Source: Zygnema cylindricum
Lineage: Eukaryota > Streptophyta > Zygnematophyceae > Zygnematales > Zygnemataceae
Assembly: GCA_037447655.1 (NCBI GenBank)
Contig: JBBHKE010000474.1
Span: 64,001-109,408, forward strand
Direction: 5' to 3'
Length of the DNA: 45,408 bases
Positions within the stretch are counted from its first letter, which is position 1. Each line of letters opens with the position of its first letter. A model generated the notes under the pieces. That model did not search any database. It saw nothing but the letters and a program-made list of their open reading frames with translations, and was not told the origin of the DNA. This document shows, one piece after another, positions 23,491 through 35,000 of this stretch. The position numbers and the translations under genes are program-made.

Positions 23491-25235
23491 AAAATTGATC
23501 TAAAGCGCAATGGTAAACCATATGAGTCCACAGGAACAAAAAGAGGCAACAACACTAAAACTGAAAAACTACATTGGGAGGGAATAAAACAAAAAGGATA
23601 AGTATGGCTAAAGCAACGAACATACAGAAAAATGACAGGTAAAACAAAAATACCCAAAGAACCAACAAACACCTAATGAAACACCTAAGGAAAGATCCAA
23701 TAGAATGCGAAGACGAAGATGACTCAACTAAACCCCGACATAACTAAAAATATATGAAAAGCAACTCGTAAGTCCCTGAATCTCGGAGGAGCGTGGGGCG
23801 GGAGTTCCGGAACACGCCGACGATCCATAACTGCAACGGACGATCCAAGGAGGATAGAAGCTTGCACTCTTTGTAGGGACCACAGATAAACTTAACGATA
23901 AAAAGAAGTAAGGACTGAAGCCCTCCCAGAACCCAACGCTCGAACGAGCACCGACCACAAACACGGAGAAACTCGTCCAAAGCCACACCCAAACAACCAA
24001 ATATCTCGACCTCCATCGGAATAAAGCCATCCAAAACATCACGGTGGGCATAATCACGCTCCTTCCTAGTCGCGTCACGGGCGACCACACTAACATAACG
24101 AGATGCTTGATTGACAAACTGTATCCGAGGTAGAGTTCGCCAAAACATCCTCCCCAAATATACGACGCGCACCATGAAGTAACACAATGTCAATCTGACG
24201 CGAAAGAATAATGTGGAAAAACTCCCGACGTACGGAAAATCCCCCCTCGAAAGGGATAGTCGCGATGGTGTCACGAATAGTGTTGTAAGCTTGCCCCCGT
24301 GGAAGCAACGAAGCAAATGGATGCCGTTGGGCTCAAGAACACGGTCACAAGAGCAAACAAGAGGGCCAAGCAAAGGTGGATGAGGGAGGCCAAGCTGAAA
24401 CCTGAGGGCCGTGGTGAATTGAGCCGGCTTGAAACGGAGGGTGGATAAAATAGGTGTAGCCAATAGCCAAGCTCTGGTACCAGGTCCACTACAAGAGAGA
24501 ATACGTGAACGTCAAGAATCGGAAGGAAGCGCCTCGAGTAGCTCGATCTTAATGGCGGCGACAACCTCATCAGAAATGGATTGAAGCACAACTGATGTTG
24601 TGACAAGAGTGGAAAGAACCGACATGTCTGAGACAACAAGAGGGAGAGGGAAAGAAAGAGGGAAAGGGAGAGGGAAAGGGAAAGGGAAAGGGAAAGGGAG
24701 GGGAGAAGAAAAGGGGGGGGAGGAGACAAAGAGGGAAAAGAGGAGGAAGGACATGAAGGGGAATGGAGGCGCACACCGTCCAAAACACGAGGGACAACAG
24801 TAGCAAGAACAGGAATGTTCCCAGCCAAGAAACAAAAGACAATAGTGGAGGCAACAAGGCATCAACTTCCCAAATAGGTAGCGAGAGCAACACGTGTTGT
24901 CGATAGTAAACCCAAACCGCCGGCAAAGACAAGAAGAGAGGCCTGAAGGCGGGCTCCCTCTTTTTCTCCCTCTCCCTCTCCCTCTGTCCAAACTCGTAAT
25001 CAAAAGCCCCACGACCTAACAAAGTGTGAAGGACGTCCATGAAGCGATCATCAACCTAACAAAGTGTGAAGGACGTCCACGAGGCGATCATTAGAGGCAG
25101 AAAGGGAGGACACAAAACGTTGTGGTGGGAGGGGAAGTGCGAGTAAGGTAGGAGGGGCGGTGGGGAAACATCGTGTCAAAAGAGCAAAAGTCTATTGGGG
25201 ATGAGAAAGGTTGGGAAGGTTTTCCACGTGGGACA
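23491..25235 (-). mobile_element. RLE-like non-LTR retrotransposon, copy 2, 5'-truncated and decayed
   Basis: On the minus strand this copy follows the element at 29.62-31.2 kb closely. Shared segments include QFTTALRFQLGLPHPPLLG, the CxC...H...C knuckle, and KERDYAHRDVLDGFIPMEVE with EIFGCLGVALDEF. The match begins at CCACGTGG..AACC (plus 29625 equivalent), so about 2 kb of 5' sequence, including the reverse transcriptase, is absent; 5' truncation is usual for target-primed reverse transcription. The frame is broken several times. Expanded GGGAAA repeats (24645-24715) and a 40-bp tandem duplication at about 25015-25092 are additions. AATGATGG at 23471-23478 and 25248-25255 may be the target duplication. 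Confidence 0.8.
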
Positions 25236-25525
25236 AATCACCATTTTAATGATGGCGGCGATTGATGTGGAAGTTTTTCTTTTGGATAAGTTATCTCGTT
25301 GTTGGTTTGTTGTTCCTTTCACGTCTTCTGTCAATTTTTCCTTTTCTGTGTGTTAATTTTCTTTCACGTCGTTTTTCATTTTGGATTTCTTATCCCGTGT
25401 TCGATTTTTCAGTTCAGCATGTAAACCTCATACTTTTTATTAAACGTCAACAGTTGTCACTCTGGACTGGGCTATTTATACGAGGCAAAACTTAAAACTA
25501 TGGTCTATAACCAAAAGCTACAGTA

Positions 25526-25725
25526 CACCGCCCATCATTATTAATGTTAAGAATTTATTAGGGTTAATGCAAAATTATAATTAATAATACTAATATAGTG
25601 GAAGGTGACGTGGCAGGTTGTAGTCCACTAACCCTAAATAGTGTTGTTAACACTATTTTGTGATTTTTTGCCCAAAAAAGTCACGACGGAGTTAGTGCTA
25701 TTAACACTAATAACGATGGGCGGTG
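25526..25725. mobile_element. TA-flanked MITE
   Basis: The terminal repeats CACCGCCCATC..TATTAATG and CACTAATAACGATGGGCGGTG are inverted and flanked by TA at 25524-25525 and 25726-25727. The copy is 200 bp and non-coding, of the same subfamily as 21416 and 39670. Confidence 0.75.
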
Positions 25726-25727
25726 TA

Positions 25728-26354
25728 GCAAAGGTATCCTTGATTTTGTCATATCTTTTATTCTTTGTTACGATTGAAAGTTTTTTGTTAATGACACTGG
25801 ATTCGAAAAGATATTTACATAAATGTAAACATCAACCAACAACTAGTAATAAAGCTTAATAACTTTTGATCGACATAACATGATAAGAGTTTTATTCAAT
25901 ATTCGCAATTATTAACGTTACAAACAATATTCAATAGTATAGTATGTTTGCATGATCAATTCTTACAAGAACCGATGATAGTTTGTTGCGTATGCGTCTT
26001 TCTTCTATACTGTTAATAAGCTTGTTTCTTTTTTCTTATTTTATTTTTCTTTTTTAATTTCTTATTTTTGTTCACCGATTAGTCAAGTACGAAATGGACC
26101 AAGGTCTTTATTATTTATTTATAGTCGAGGGTTTTCAATTTATAATTCTTAATAACTAGCAAACATTTTATATTTTCCCACAAACGCATAATTTACAAAC
26201 TTTCCAATTGAGCATTCACTCTTTCACAAAACAATCAACTCTTTTCTCAGATAAGATTTTCACCTTTCAAGATAATGTTCTCAAGTTTGAGTGTGGTAGG
26301 ATATAAAAAGCGAATTTACAAATCATATTATGTGCATACACAAAGAACGATATA
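25728..26354. other. AT-rich stretch, nothing recognised
   Basis: No coding or repeat structure was resolved between the MITE and the AT microsatellite. Confidence 0.4.
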
Positions 26355-26363
26355 CAAGGGAAA

Positions 26364-26438
26364 TATACATATATATATATATATGTATATATATGTATAT
26401 ATATATGTATATATATATGTATGTGTGTGTATATATAA
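26364..26438. repeat. (AT)n microsatellite with TATATG interruptions
   Basis: Alternating AT is interrupted by regular GTATATATAT units. It appears to have been the target of the adjoining hAT copy. Confidence 0.85.
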
Positions 26439-26440
26439 TA

Positions 26441-26962
26441 CACCATGAACCGATTATAGTGTTAATAACACTATATTCGCGCCCCCAAATTTTGACCATT
26501 TGAACCTTAAATAAAATTACTAATACTAATTTTTTGTTTACGTTAATAACAGTATGGTTTAATTAGCGTTAATAACTCTAATTTGGGCGGTTTTTAAATC
26601 CTGTTGTATGATGTGTCAGTTCGTACTAAATTTGCTACTTATTTTATACATTTGTACAGAAAGAGTATCAAATAAAGGCGTCGACACGCGAAAGTGAGTG
26701 CGACGACACGGAAAAGCGCACTCGGATTTGATTTCCAGTCATCAAGGCAGGGTCAAATCGCGCGAACCTATTCTCACATGTTCAAACGTCGAAAATGTGA
26801 ACACTGGCTATAGCGACTTCACTATAGGAATGTGTATCCAAATTAGTGTTAGATGGATAGATTAGCGTTAATGTTTTGTTGGCTTTAGGCCCTTGAACCC
26901 AAAATAAAATTATTAACACTAGTTGTTTCTTTACACTAATACACTATAAGCAATTCACGGTG
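26441..26962. mobile_element. TA-flanked MITE inserted at the tip of hAT copy 3
   Basis: The ends CACCATGAACCGATTATAGTG and the inverse of CACCGTGAATTGCTTATAGTG are flanked by TA at 26439-26440 and 26963-26964. The right TA is also the first two bases of the hAT terminus TAGTGTTG, so this MITE entered that TA. Confidence 0.7.
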
Positions 26963-27419
26963 TAGTGTTGTGTATGGATAGCCATTTGCCGATAACCAAT
27001 ATGCCCCTTTTTTGGGCCTACCGATAATCGATATACTGCCACAATATATCGGTATTGGTGTTATCACGATAAAAAACCTATAATTATCGGTTTTTTATCG
27101 CGATAACACAGGTTTGATAGCAATCGGCGATAATTGTACGGTTCATACCGGTTGTACGGTTCATACCAGCTGTACGGTTTATCCAATTGTGCTGAACTTC
27201 TGTTCTTCCGTTATACAGAGTACGGAACAAGTTGCCATACGTGGCATGCCATGCTATATACTTAATACAGTAAATTATAAAGTACTATTATATAACGTAC
27301 TATAATTTTTTTCACTTATTGCCAATAGTGAATTTGTTGGCCACGGAGTGATATATCGGGACCCCTCACCGTTTGATATCCGTTTTATCGCGACAAGTTT
27401 TTCCTGATACACAACACTA
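26963..27419. mobile_element. Non-autonomous hAT-like element, copy 3 (short)
   Basis: The ends are TAGTGTTGTGTATGG and ATACACAACACTA. The interior has ATCGATAT and GATAACC words and tandem TGTACGGTTCATACC repeats at 27136-27170. With the MITE removed, the flanks are ATATATAA (26431-26438) and ATATATAG (27420-27427), 7 of 8 identical, but in an AT-rich tract where chance matches are easy. Confidence 0.65.
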
Positions 27420-27453
27420 ATATATAGATATATGTGTGTACATATGAATGTGT

Positions 27454-27499
<46 letters not shown>

Positions 27500-27520
27500 T
27501 TCTGTGTGTGTGTGTGTATA
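27420..27520. repeat. (TA)n followed by (TG)n microsatellite
   Basis: TATATA runs at about 27457-27481 pass into (GT)n to about 27518. Confidence 0.85.
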
Positions 27521-27669
27521 ATGTGTGCGGAGTGTTCACAGGGCACACCTAGCAGCAGTGATGGCATTAATGGTGGTTTGCTCCTGAGGACTCAAATTGC
27601 CCACTCGGGTGTCGGAGGATCTCGTCACCTGAGGCAATTATTGAAATGACCCAATAAAATGAAAAATAT

Positions 27670-27699
27670 CCCACACCCACACCCACACCCACACCCACA
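27670..27699 (+). repeat. (CCCACA)n short tandem repeat
   Basis: Five copies of CCCACA sit just before the C-rich leader of the retrotransposon and may mark its 5' edge. Too short to be called telomeric. Confidence 0.8.
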
Positions 27700-27929
27700 T
27701 TGGCATTTTACCCCCCCCATACCCCCATACCCCCGTACCACTATTTCGATCATCTTCTCTTTACCACACCCCCTCTTTTTGGTTCCATATCCACCCTTTT
27801 CTCTCCGTTGCATCCTTCCTACCACCCTACCCATGGTTACGTCCCACTACCATTTCCACTATCCTTACCTCCTTCCCATTTCCTCCTTCCTCTCCCTCTA
27901 TCACTTCCCATGCTTCTCCCTCTCATTCA

Positions 27930-28226
27930 ATGACCATGTCCGGCCGTGCATACTCGCCCCTTCTCCCTCGTTCACCTCCTCCACCTAAACCTCGCACACA
28001 AGCCTCAACACGGAAAGAATGTACCGGCTGTCATAACCATTTCGCGAACGGGGCCGGTATTGCCCGACATACAAAGAGTTGTCACAAATTTTTGGCCCAG
28101 AGCGGCCCTTCCTCTTGTACCTTGTCTTCCACCATACTCCCGTCCGGACCTACGAGCGAAGATTGGGCATTTGTAAGCGTTTTAGACGTGCTCGGAGCTT
28201 ATGATTTGGGGCCCCCCTGTCCGTGA
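27930..28226 (+). pseudogene. Retrotransposon N-terminal zinc-finger segment
   Basis: The frame begins MTMSGRAYSPLLPRSPPPP and contains a C2HC finger, CTGCHNHF...GIARH then TKSC, as in the N-terminal DNA-binding fingers of site-specific non-LTR elements. It stops at 28226, and the downstream protein continues in other frames. Confidence 0.6.
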
Positions 28227-28517
28227 TTATACACGCGGATTCCCATGGCTGTGCGGACTATCGTACGAGACGCCCTCCACCTTCTTTTGTCCCGTATTTA
28301 TTCAGATCCTGCGGATGTTGGACCTTGGCACCTCCTTTTGATGTTTTCACTTTGGGTTCTAGTCTTACCTGGCCGTAGCGGTGGTAGCAAGGCCCGAGAA
28401 ACTATGGCCCAATGTTGACGTTTCCTTCGAGGTGATTGGCGGGCCCTTCATGCCGAGCACGAGGATCGAGTTGCGAGTGCTTCCTTCATACCAAGTCGTA
28501 CATCTCAGACTTCAGAT

Positions 28518-29679
28518 GTGCCATCTTCCTATCGTCGTGCGGTTCATTTGGGCCAAGTTGGTCAGCTCTCTCGAGCGGTTCGGGCCCTCCAGCCATTTAA
28601 TCATGCTCCTCGGTCATTCTTCGGGCTCTTCATCCACCCGCTCTTACCCTTTAGTCCCCCTTTATTCACACCTTCGAGCCGACAGTGTTTTTTCTTGGAT
28701 CAAGACTCTTTTATTAAAGCCCTTACGACTTCTCCACATCTTTCAGCGGGGGGTCCTTCGGACACTATTTATGAGCTATTTCGCGACGTTTTGCCTCCGG
28801 AATCTGGTGCTCAAGGTTTTGATATGTTTTTTCGAGTTTGTTCCCTTATTGCGGTTGGCACTGTCCCTCCTCGTATTTGTGATCTCCTCACGGCCTCCCG
28901 CCTCATAGCTGTCACCAAACCCAATGGGGGAATCCGTCCTATTGCAATGGGCGATGTATTGTACCGATTGGTGGCCCGTGCCATTTGCATCCAACCCGCT
29001 TTCCATGATTATTTCTCTCCTCATCAGTTCGGAGTGGCAACCCGGGGGGGGTTGTGAGGCCATGGTCCATGGGATCCGGGCTTTGTTAGATGCCCATCCG
29101 GATTGGTTAGTCCTCCAGGTGGATGTTTCTAATGCCTTTAATACAGTGGATCGTAATGCCATTTTTTCGGAGCTTATGGCTGCACCTTCCCCGATTGTCC
29201 AGATATTTCCGTTTGTGATTGCTTTTTATTCTTTGAGCAGTAACCTCTCTTTCTCCACGACTGGCACTTGTTTGGGTGATCCTCTTGGGGGGCCTTTGTT
29301 TTCCCTAGCCCGTTACCGCGCCCTCCGAGCTTTCGCATCTGCTTACCCTTTTTGCCTCTTCCTTTCAGTTGCGGATGACACACACATTATTGGTCCTTCG
29401 GACCAAGTTATACCGGCCTATAACTTTTTCATGGCTCGCTTAGCCGAACTCAATCTTTCAGTCCAACCCTCTAAGTGTGATGTTTGGTCCCCACGTCCTA
29501 TTCCTCCTTCTTTCACTCCCCCTCCTGGTTTTCGGACTCCTCCTTCCGAAGGCATTCGTGTGTGGGGTTGCCCCCTTGGTTCCGATCCATATGTCATGAT
29601 TCCGCTCTTCGGACAGATTTATCCCACGTGGACAACCTTCCTCACCTTTTTGATCCCCAGGTGGCCTTTGTTCTTCTGA
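28518..29679 (+). pseudogene. Retrotransposon reverse transcriptase, frameshifted
   Basis: The first frame (28518-29057) holds KPNGGIRPIAMGDVLYRLVA and the HQFGVAT box. After a run of eight G at 29044-29051 the protein continues in the next frame with CEAMVHGIRALLDAHPDW, LQVDVSNAFNTV (motif A), GDPLGGPLFS (motif B), VADDTHIIGP (motif C) and NLSVQPSKCDVWSP (motif D). The metal-binding aspartates of motifs A and C are intact. The single frame change in the G run is enough to inactivate it. Confidence 0.8.
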
Positions 29680-29739
29680 CACGGTGTTTCCCTCATCGAC
29701 CCTCCTACCTTACTTGGACTTCCCCTCCCACCCCATCTT

Positions 29740-30896
29740 TTGTGTCCTCACATTTTGCATTCGATGATCGCCTTATGGATGTCCTCCACACTTTGTTGGG
29801 CCGTGGACCTTTTGATCCCGAGTCTTGGCCTGTGGCATGAATCCAAGCCTCTCTTCTTGTCTCGGCTGGCGGTTTGGGTTTACTCTCAACGGCGCGTGTT
29901 GCTCCAGCCGCCTATTTGGCGAGTCGGTGCCTTGTTACTTCCACTATTGTCTCTCGTTTTTTGGCCGTGGACACTCCTATTCTTGCGGCCGTGGTTCCCC
30001 GTGTTTCGGATGGTGAGCTGGCCTTCCAGCGGTCCCTTTCGGATGCATCACGTTCTCTTAATCCGGCTGCTATCGAGGACATGCCGATTTTTTCCACTCT
30101 TGTTACGACATCACTTGCGCTTGTTCAGGAATCCATTTCTGATCGGGTTGTCACCGCTATTAAATCCGAGCTTCTTGAGGTGCTACCTTTCGATTCTTCG
30201 CTTGCATGTTTTCTGTCTTGTGGCAAACCTGGCTTTGGAGCGGCTATTGGCTGTCCCTATCTTATCCACTCTTCGTTTCACCCCGGCTCAGTTCACCACG
30301 ACCCTTAGGTTTCTGCTTGGCCTCCCTCACCCACCTTTGCTTGGCTCACTTGTTTGCTCCTGCAGCCACGTTCTCGAGCCCGACGGGGTCCATTTGCTTC
30401 GTTGCTCCCACGGGGGCGAGTTTATTCAGGCGCACGACAGGATTCGAGACACCATCGCTACTATCGCTTATGAGGGGGGATTTTCTGTTCGTCGGGAGGT
30501 CTCTCATATTATTCCTTCTCGTCAGATTGACCTTGTATTACTTGATGGTGCGCGCCGCACATTTGGTGACATTGTTTTGGCAAACCCTAACTACTGTCGT
30601 CAACCAAGCGGCTCGGCATGTGGGATTGGCCGCCCGTGACGCGGCTAAAAGGAAGGAGCGTGATTATGCTCGTCGCGACGCTATGGATGGCTTCATTCTG
30701 ATGGCAGTCGAGATATTTGGGTTTTTGGGTGTGGCTTTGGACGAGTTTTTCCATCGGCGCTCGTTCGAGAGGCGAGGACCTCGGAGCCCTCATGTTTTAG
30801 TCCTTACTTCTTTTTATCGTCAACGTTTTTCCGTGGCCCTACAACTGGTGTTGGCTTCTATATTACTTCGATTGTCTATTGCCGTTATGGATTGAC
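29740..30896 (+). pseudogene. Retrotransposon Cys/His knuckle and endonuclease-like C-terminus, frameshifted
   Basis: In one frame are VCSCSHVLEPDGVHLLRC (a CxC-x9-H-x3-C knuckle), RIRDTIATI, RREVSHIIPSRQIDLVLL and TFGDIVLANP. After a frame change near 30590 it continues with NQAARHVGLAARDAAKRKER and DAMDGFILMAVEIFGFLGV, ending at TGA near 30896. The spaced acidic residues and the K/R-E segment fit a restriction-like fold, but the fold is inferred. Confidence 0.65.
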
Positions 30897-31205
30897 GGCG
30901 TGTTCCGGAACTTCCCCCTCGTGCTCCTCCGGGATTCGGGGACTTTCGTGGTTGCTTTCCGTAGATTTTTAGTTCTGTTGGGGGTTTTTTGCTACGTGTT
31001 AGTTTTTTCCTTTTATGTTTTGTTTGTGGGGTTTTGCTTTTTTGGGTGTTTTCGACTTCCCAGCCATCCTTTCGTATTTTCGTCGTTTTTGCCTTGATTT
31101 TCCTTTTAGTTTATTCCCTCGTTGTGGTTTTTCAGTTTTAGCAATGCTACTTCTTTTTGTTCCTATGGACTCAGATGGTTTACCATCGCGCTTTTTAATA
31201 AAGAC

Positions 31206-31690
31206 GGCCCCATTTTTTTTATTTTTATATATATTACATCTAAGGAAAATTCTTATTGTAAGATACCCAAGAAAGTTTGTTTGGTATAATAACACTTTTC
31301 CTTATCAAAGTATCGACCGATTTACGACTTACTCCGTTTATATACCTCAATGTAGGAGTCACTTTTATACAAGAATCGTGGATACAATGTGGGAAATATA
31401 AGAAAATATGATTTTCAACCCACACTTCATGGCGTTTAAGTTTTAAACTTCTTTGAACCCGGAATTTGAAATTTGTTCAAATTAAGTACATCCTAATATT
31501 GTCAATTTGTTCAGAAAAAGGTCAAAAAAGATCCCATAAAAGAGTTGAGCTCGAAAAAAGAAACATTTTGAAAATTGACAAATTTCACCTATTAAAACAA
31601 ACAAAAATTTAAATTATTTTCAAAATTCCAATCTCGAAAACAAACAATTTCAACTTTAGGAAGCAGACAAACATCTCACTTTTAGAACAT
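31206..31690. other. Flank between retrotransposon and its neighbour tail
   Basis: AT-rich sequence with no coding signal recognised. Confidence 0.4.
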
Positions 31691-31775
31691 ATCCGGCTGA
31701 CTTTATTAAAAAGTGCGATGGTAAACCATCTAGTCCACGGGAAAAAAAGGGGCAGCAATGCTAAAACTGCAAAAC
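31691..31775 (-). mobile_element. Isolated 3' tail of the RLE-like retrotransposon
   Basis: On the minus strand this repeats the 3' tail of copy 1: TTTTGCAGTTTTAGCATTGC, a CCCGTGGACTAGATGG segment with the same GATGGT/ACCATC hairpin, and AATAAA. It is extremely 5'-truncated and lies only 0.5 kb from copy 1, in the opposite orientation. Confidence 0.65.
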
Positions 31776-32024
31776 TAATTTCAGAAAGAGGCAGCAGATT
31801 TCACAAAGAGGCAATTTTTTTTTTGTTCTCGTTGTTGGAAACAGACCAATTTCCCAGGCATTGCTCCAATTTGAACAAAAAATAAAAACCACAAAGAAGA
31901 AAATGACACTTAATGAGAACTTAATGAGCCAAAGTCACAAACTAAAACACTTTAAAAAACTGAAATTGAAACAATGTTCAAAATCATGATGTAATCGCCA
32001 CCGTTGATTTGATAATTGCACCTC

Positions 32025-35000
32025 TCACTGGAGTTTCCGGCTCACTTTCGAACGACTTATCGACGACCTTGCAGGAGTTTTAGAAGGATTTTTAGGAGTT
32101 TTCAAAGGAGTTTTCAAAGGAGTTTTCAAAGGAGTTTTACATTCATAAAAGTCATCTTGAAGATTGTCAAAATCTTCATCACTCTCCTCCTCTTCCGTCG
32201 AGTCAACCAGCTCCAACTTTCGTAACGATTGCCTCTTTTTTGCACTCTCATACCTATTTAAGAAACTGGATGTTTCTTCTTTTAGCTTTGCCGCCTCCGA
32301 TTTACGTTTTCTCTCTCTCCCTCGTGAAATTTTAGGCAATTGACTCAATATTTGCTTTTCTTTCTCTTCATTACCAGATTGACTTTCCTCCAAAACTTCA
32401 ACATTAACTTTCAATCTCTCACCCTGTAACTCCATATGAGTTTTTTCTGCCTTGACCTTCTTTCTCTCAACTTCACCCATTTTTCGTTCCATATTTACCA
32501 TTTTTCGTTCCATGTTTTCCCTCTCCTCGACCAATAAGGCTAAATCCCTCCTCAACCTCTCTCTCTCCTCCTTTACAGCCTCGATTTCCGCTCTCCCTTG
32601 CGCCAATTCATCCGATTGACTCACCAATTTTCTGTCTTTCTCTTCAACATCAGATTGTAATTTCTCCACCAATTTCCTCTCCTCCTCCAATTGCTCCCTA
32701 TCTTCCTTTACTTTCAATCTCTTCGACAAAACCTCCATTTTGACCTTTTCTGCTTCGACCTTCTCTCTCTCAGCCTCAACTGCCTCAACTGCAACTTCGG
32801 CCCTTTCTCGATTAAGCTTTTCCCGATCCTCGACCAATAAGGCTAAATCCCTCCTCAACCTCTCCCTCTCCTCCTTTACAGCCTCGATTTCCGCTCTCCC
32901 TTGCGCCAATTCATCCAATTGACTCACCAATTTTCTTTCTTTCTCTTCAATATCAAATTGTAATTTCTCCACCACTTCCCTCTCCTCCTCCAATTGCTGC
33001 CTATCTCCTTCCACTTTCAATCTCTTCGACAAAAACTCTATTTTGACCTTTTCTGCTTCGACCTTCTCACTCTCAGCCTCAACTTTTTTAACTGCAACTT
33101 CGGCCCTTTCTTGATCGAGCTTTTCCCGATCCTCAGCCAATAAGGCTTCGGACCTCTCCAGCCTAACCTTCTCCTCCTTTAACTTTTCCCAATCCTCAGC
33201 CAATAAAGTATGGGATTTCTCCAGCCTAACCTTGTCCTGCTTTAATTGCTCTAGAGCATTCGCCATACGAGCCTGCAAAGAGAATATGCAGAGAGAGAGG
33301 GAGAGAGTGAGGGTGGGGGAGAGGGTGAGCGGGAGAGGGAGAGAGGGAGAGCAAGAGAGGGAGAGAGGGAGAGTGGGAGAGGGGGAGAGGGGGAAAGAGA
33401 AGAGATAGAGGGGGAGAGAGAAGAGTGAGGGGGCCAGAGAGAGAAAGAGGGAGAGAGAAAGTGGGAGAGGGAGAGGGAGAGGGAGAGGGAGAGGGAAAGG
33501 GAAAGTTTCTCTCTAGGTTCAAGGTAAACTGTCCATTACTATAAGTGTGAAAAATGAGCTATCCTTGAAAGAAAGTGAAATGTACATGAGTTACCTTTTC
33601 TTCTGAAAGTAAAGCTGAATCGTTGTCCAGATTCTTCCTCTCCTCTCGCAATTTGATTTTCTCCTCTTGCAATTTGGTTTTCTCCCTCTCCTCTTGCAAT
33701 TTGGTTTTCTCTCTCTCCTCTTGCAATTTAGCTTTCTCCTCTTGTAATTTGGTTTTCTCCTCTTGCAATAAGGTTTCTTCTTCTTGCAATTTGGTTTTTT
33801 CGCTCTCCTCTTGCAATTTGGTTGTCTCTCTCTCTTCTTTCAATTTGGTATTTCCCCTCTCCCCTTGCAATTTGGTTTTCTCCTCTTGTAATTTGGTTTG
33901 TTCGTTGGCATTCTGTTCTCGTTCTTGTTGGAGCTTCTCATTCTCCCTTTGAAGCTTATCAAGTCGAAAGTTTAAGCGACGACACTGAAGAAGACAGGTG
34001 TCAAGTTCTTTTGATTTTGCCTTTTTCTCCTCATCCGAGCGGTTTCGTAACTCCAAAGCTCGACTTAACTTCAATTGACTCGACTCAAGCTGTTTCAGAT
34101 GCAACCAACCCAATAATATAATTGTATGAGTTTTGTTACCAAACAGGCTTTAATAACCACAAGTGTATGAAAGAAAGGCACCTCCTCACTCCCTCTCCTC
34201 TCTCCCTCTCTCTCTCTCATACACCATCTGGATGTGGCGAGTATTTTGGTCAAACTTATAAAATGATGGCACCAAATTTATTGTGGAAGGTCAAGATTCT
34301 GGAGCCATAAGTGAAGCTGCTTTTGACCCAGGAAGAAAAGAGTCAATTTGAAACAGAGCCTAAAGTTTAATGCATAAAAAACCTGTATTCACATCTATAA
34401 TAGTACCCTAAAAAACAACATAAAAACAACGAAAGAACAACAAACAAAAAACAACAAAACACCGCGCACTTTTTTTCAGTACTGAAAGTATGTGAGCAAC
34501 AGCTTACCTCAGTCTTAAGATCGTCATATTTTTCATAAAGACGATTAAGTTGTAACCTATAGTGGTAAACCTCATCAAAAACTCCGTCTTCCTTGAAACG
34601 TTGCCAGATGTCATTTTCCGAAGCATGTTCTGCCATGGCATTCACTTCTTCTCCTCCTCTTCCCTTATTATTAAAAAAAGAATCTTCTCTCTCTTGAGTT
34701 ACTCTCCTCCCTTGGGTTACTTCGTTCTCCTGAGTTAATCTCCTCTTCTGAAATACTTTCTGTTTGTGAATATTGGTTTGACTCTCATATTCAGAAACCT
34801 GGAAACCTTCTTGAAAACCATCTCCAAAACCATGTGGAATATCTTCTTGCTTCTCAATATTTGATATATTTGCACTTTCACATTTTTCTGGAGTGTTTCT
34901 TTTTTCAGAACTCTCCCCCTTTTCCTCATGAGGGAGGTGACCGTTTGAAGCTCTCTGCTGACATGGCATAAGAAACAAATCATGTCTGCGAGAAACATCT

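Larger units (their letters stand above)
27700..31205 (+). mobile_element. RLE-like (R2-type) non-LTR retrotransposon, copy 1, near full length but decayed
   Basis: A pyrimidine-rich leader (27700-27925) is followed by an N-terminal zinc finger, a reverse transcriptase, a Cys/His knuckle, a restriction-like endonuclease-type region and a 3' tail with the hairpin GATGGT-TT-ACCATC and AATAAA (about 31171-31203). This order matches early-branching elements with a C-terminal restriction-like endonuclease rather than an APE endonuclease. The reading frame is broken by several frameshifts, so this copy is dead. The exact clade (R2, NeSL, Utopia and similar) cannot be settled by eye. Confidence 0.8.

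Noticed and set aside
27670-27699. (CCCACA)n as an interstitial telomere or CRISPR-like array
   Set aside because: Only about five perfect hexamers, not the plant telomere unit, and no repeat-spacer structure.
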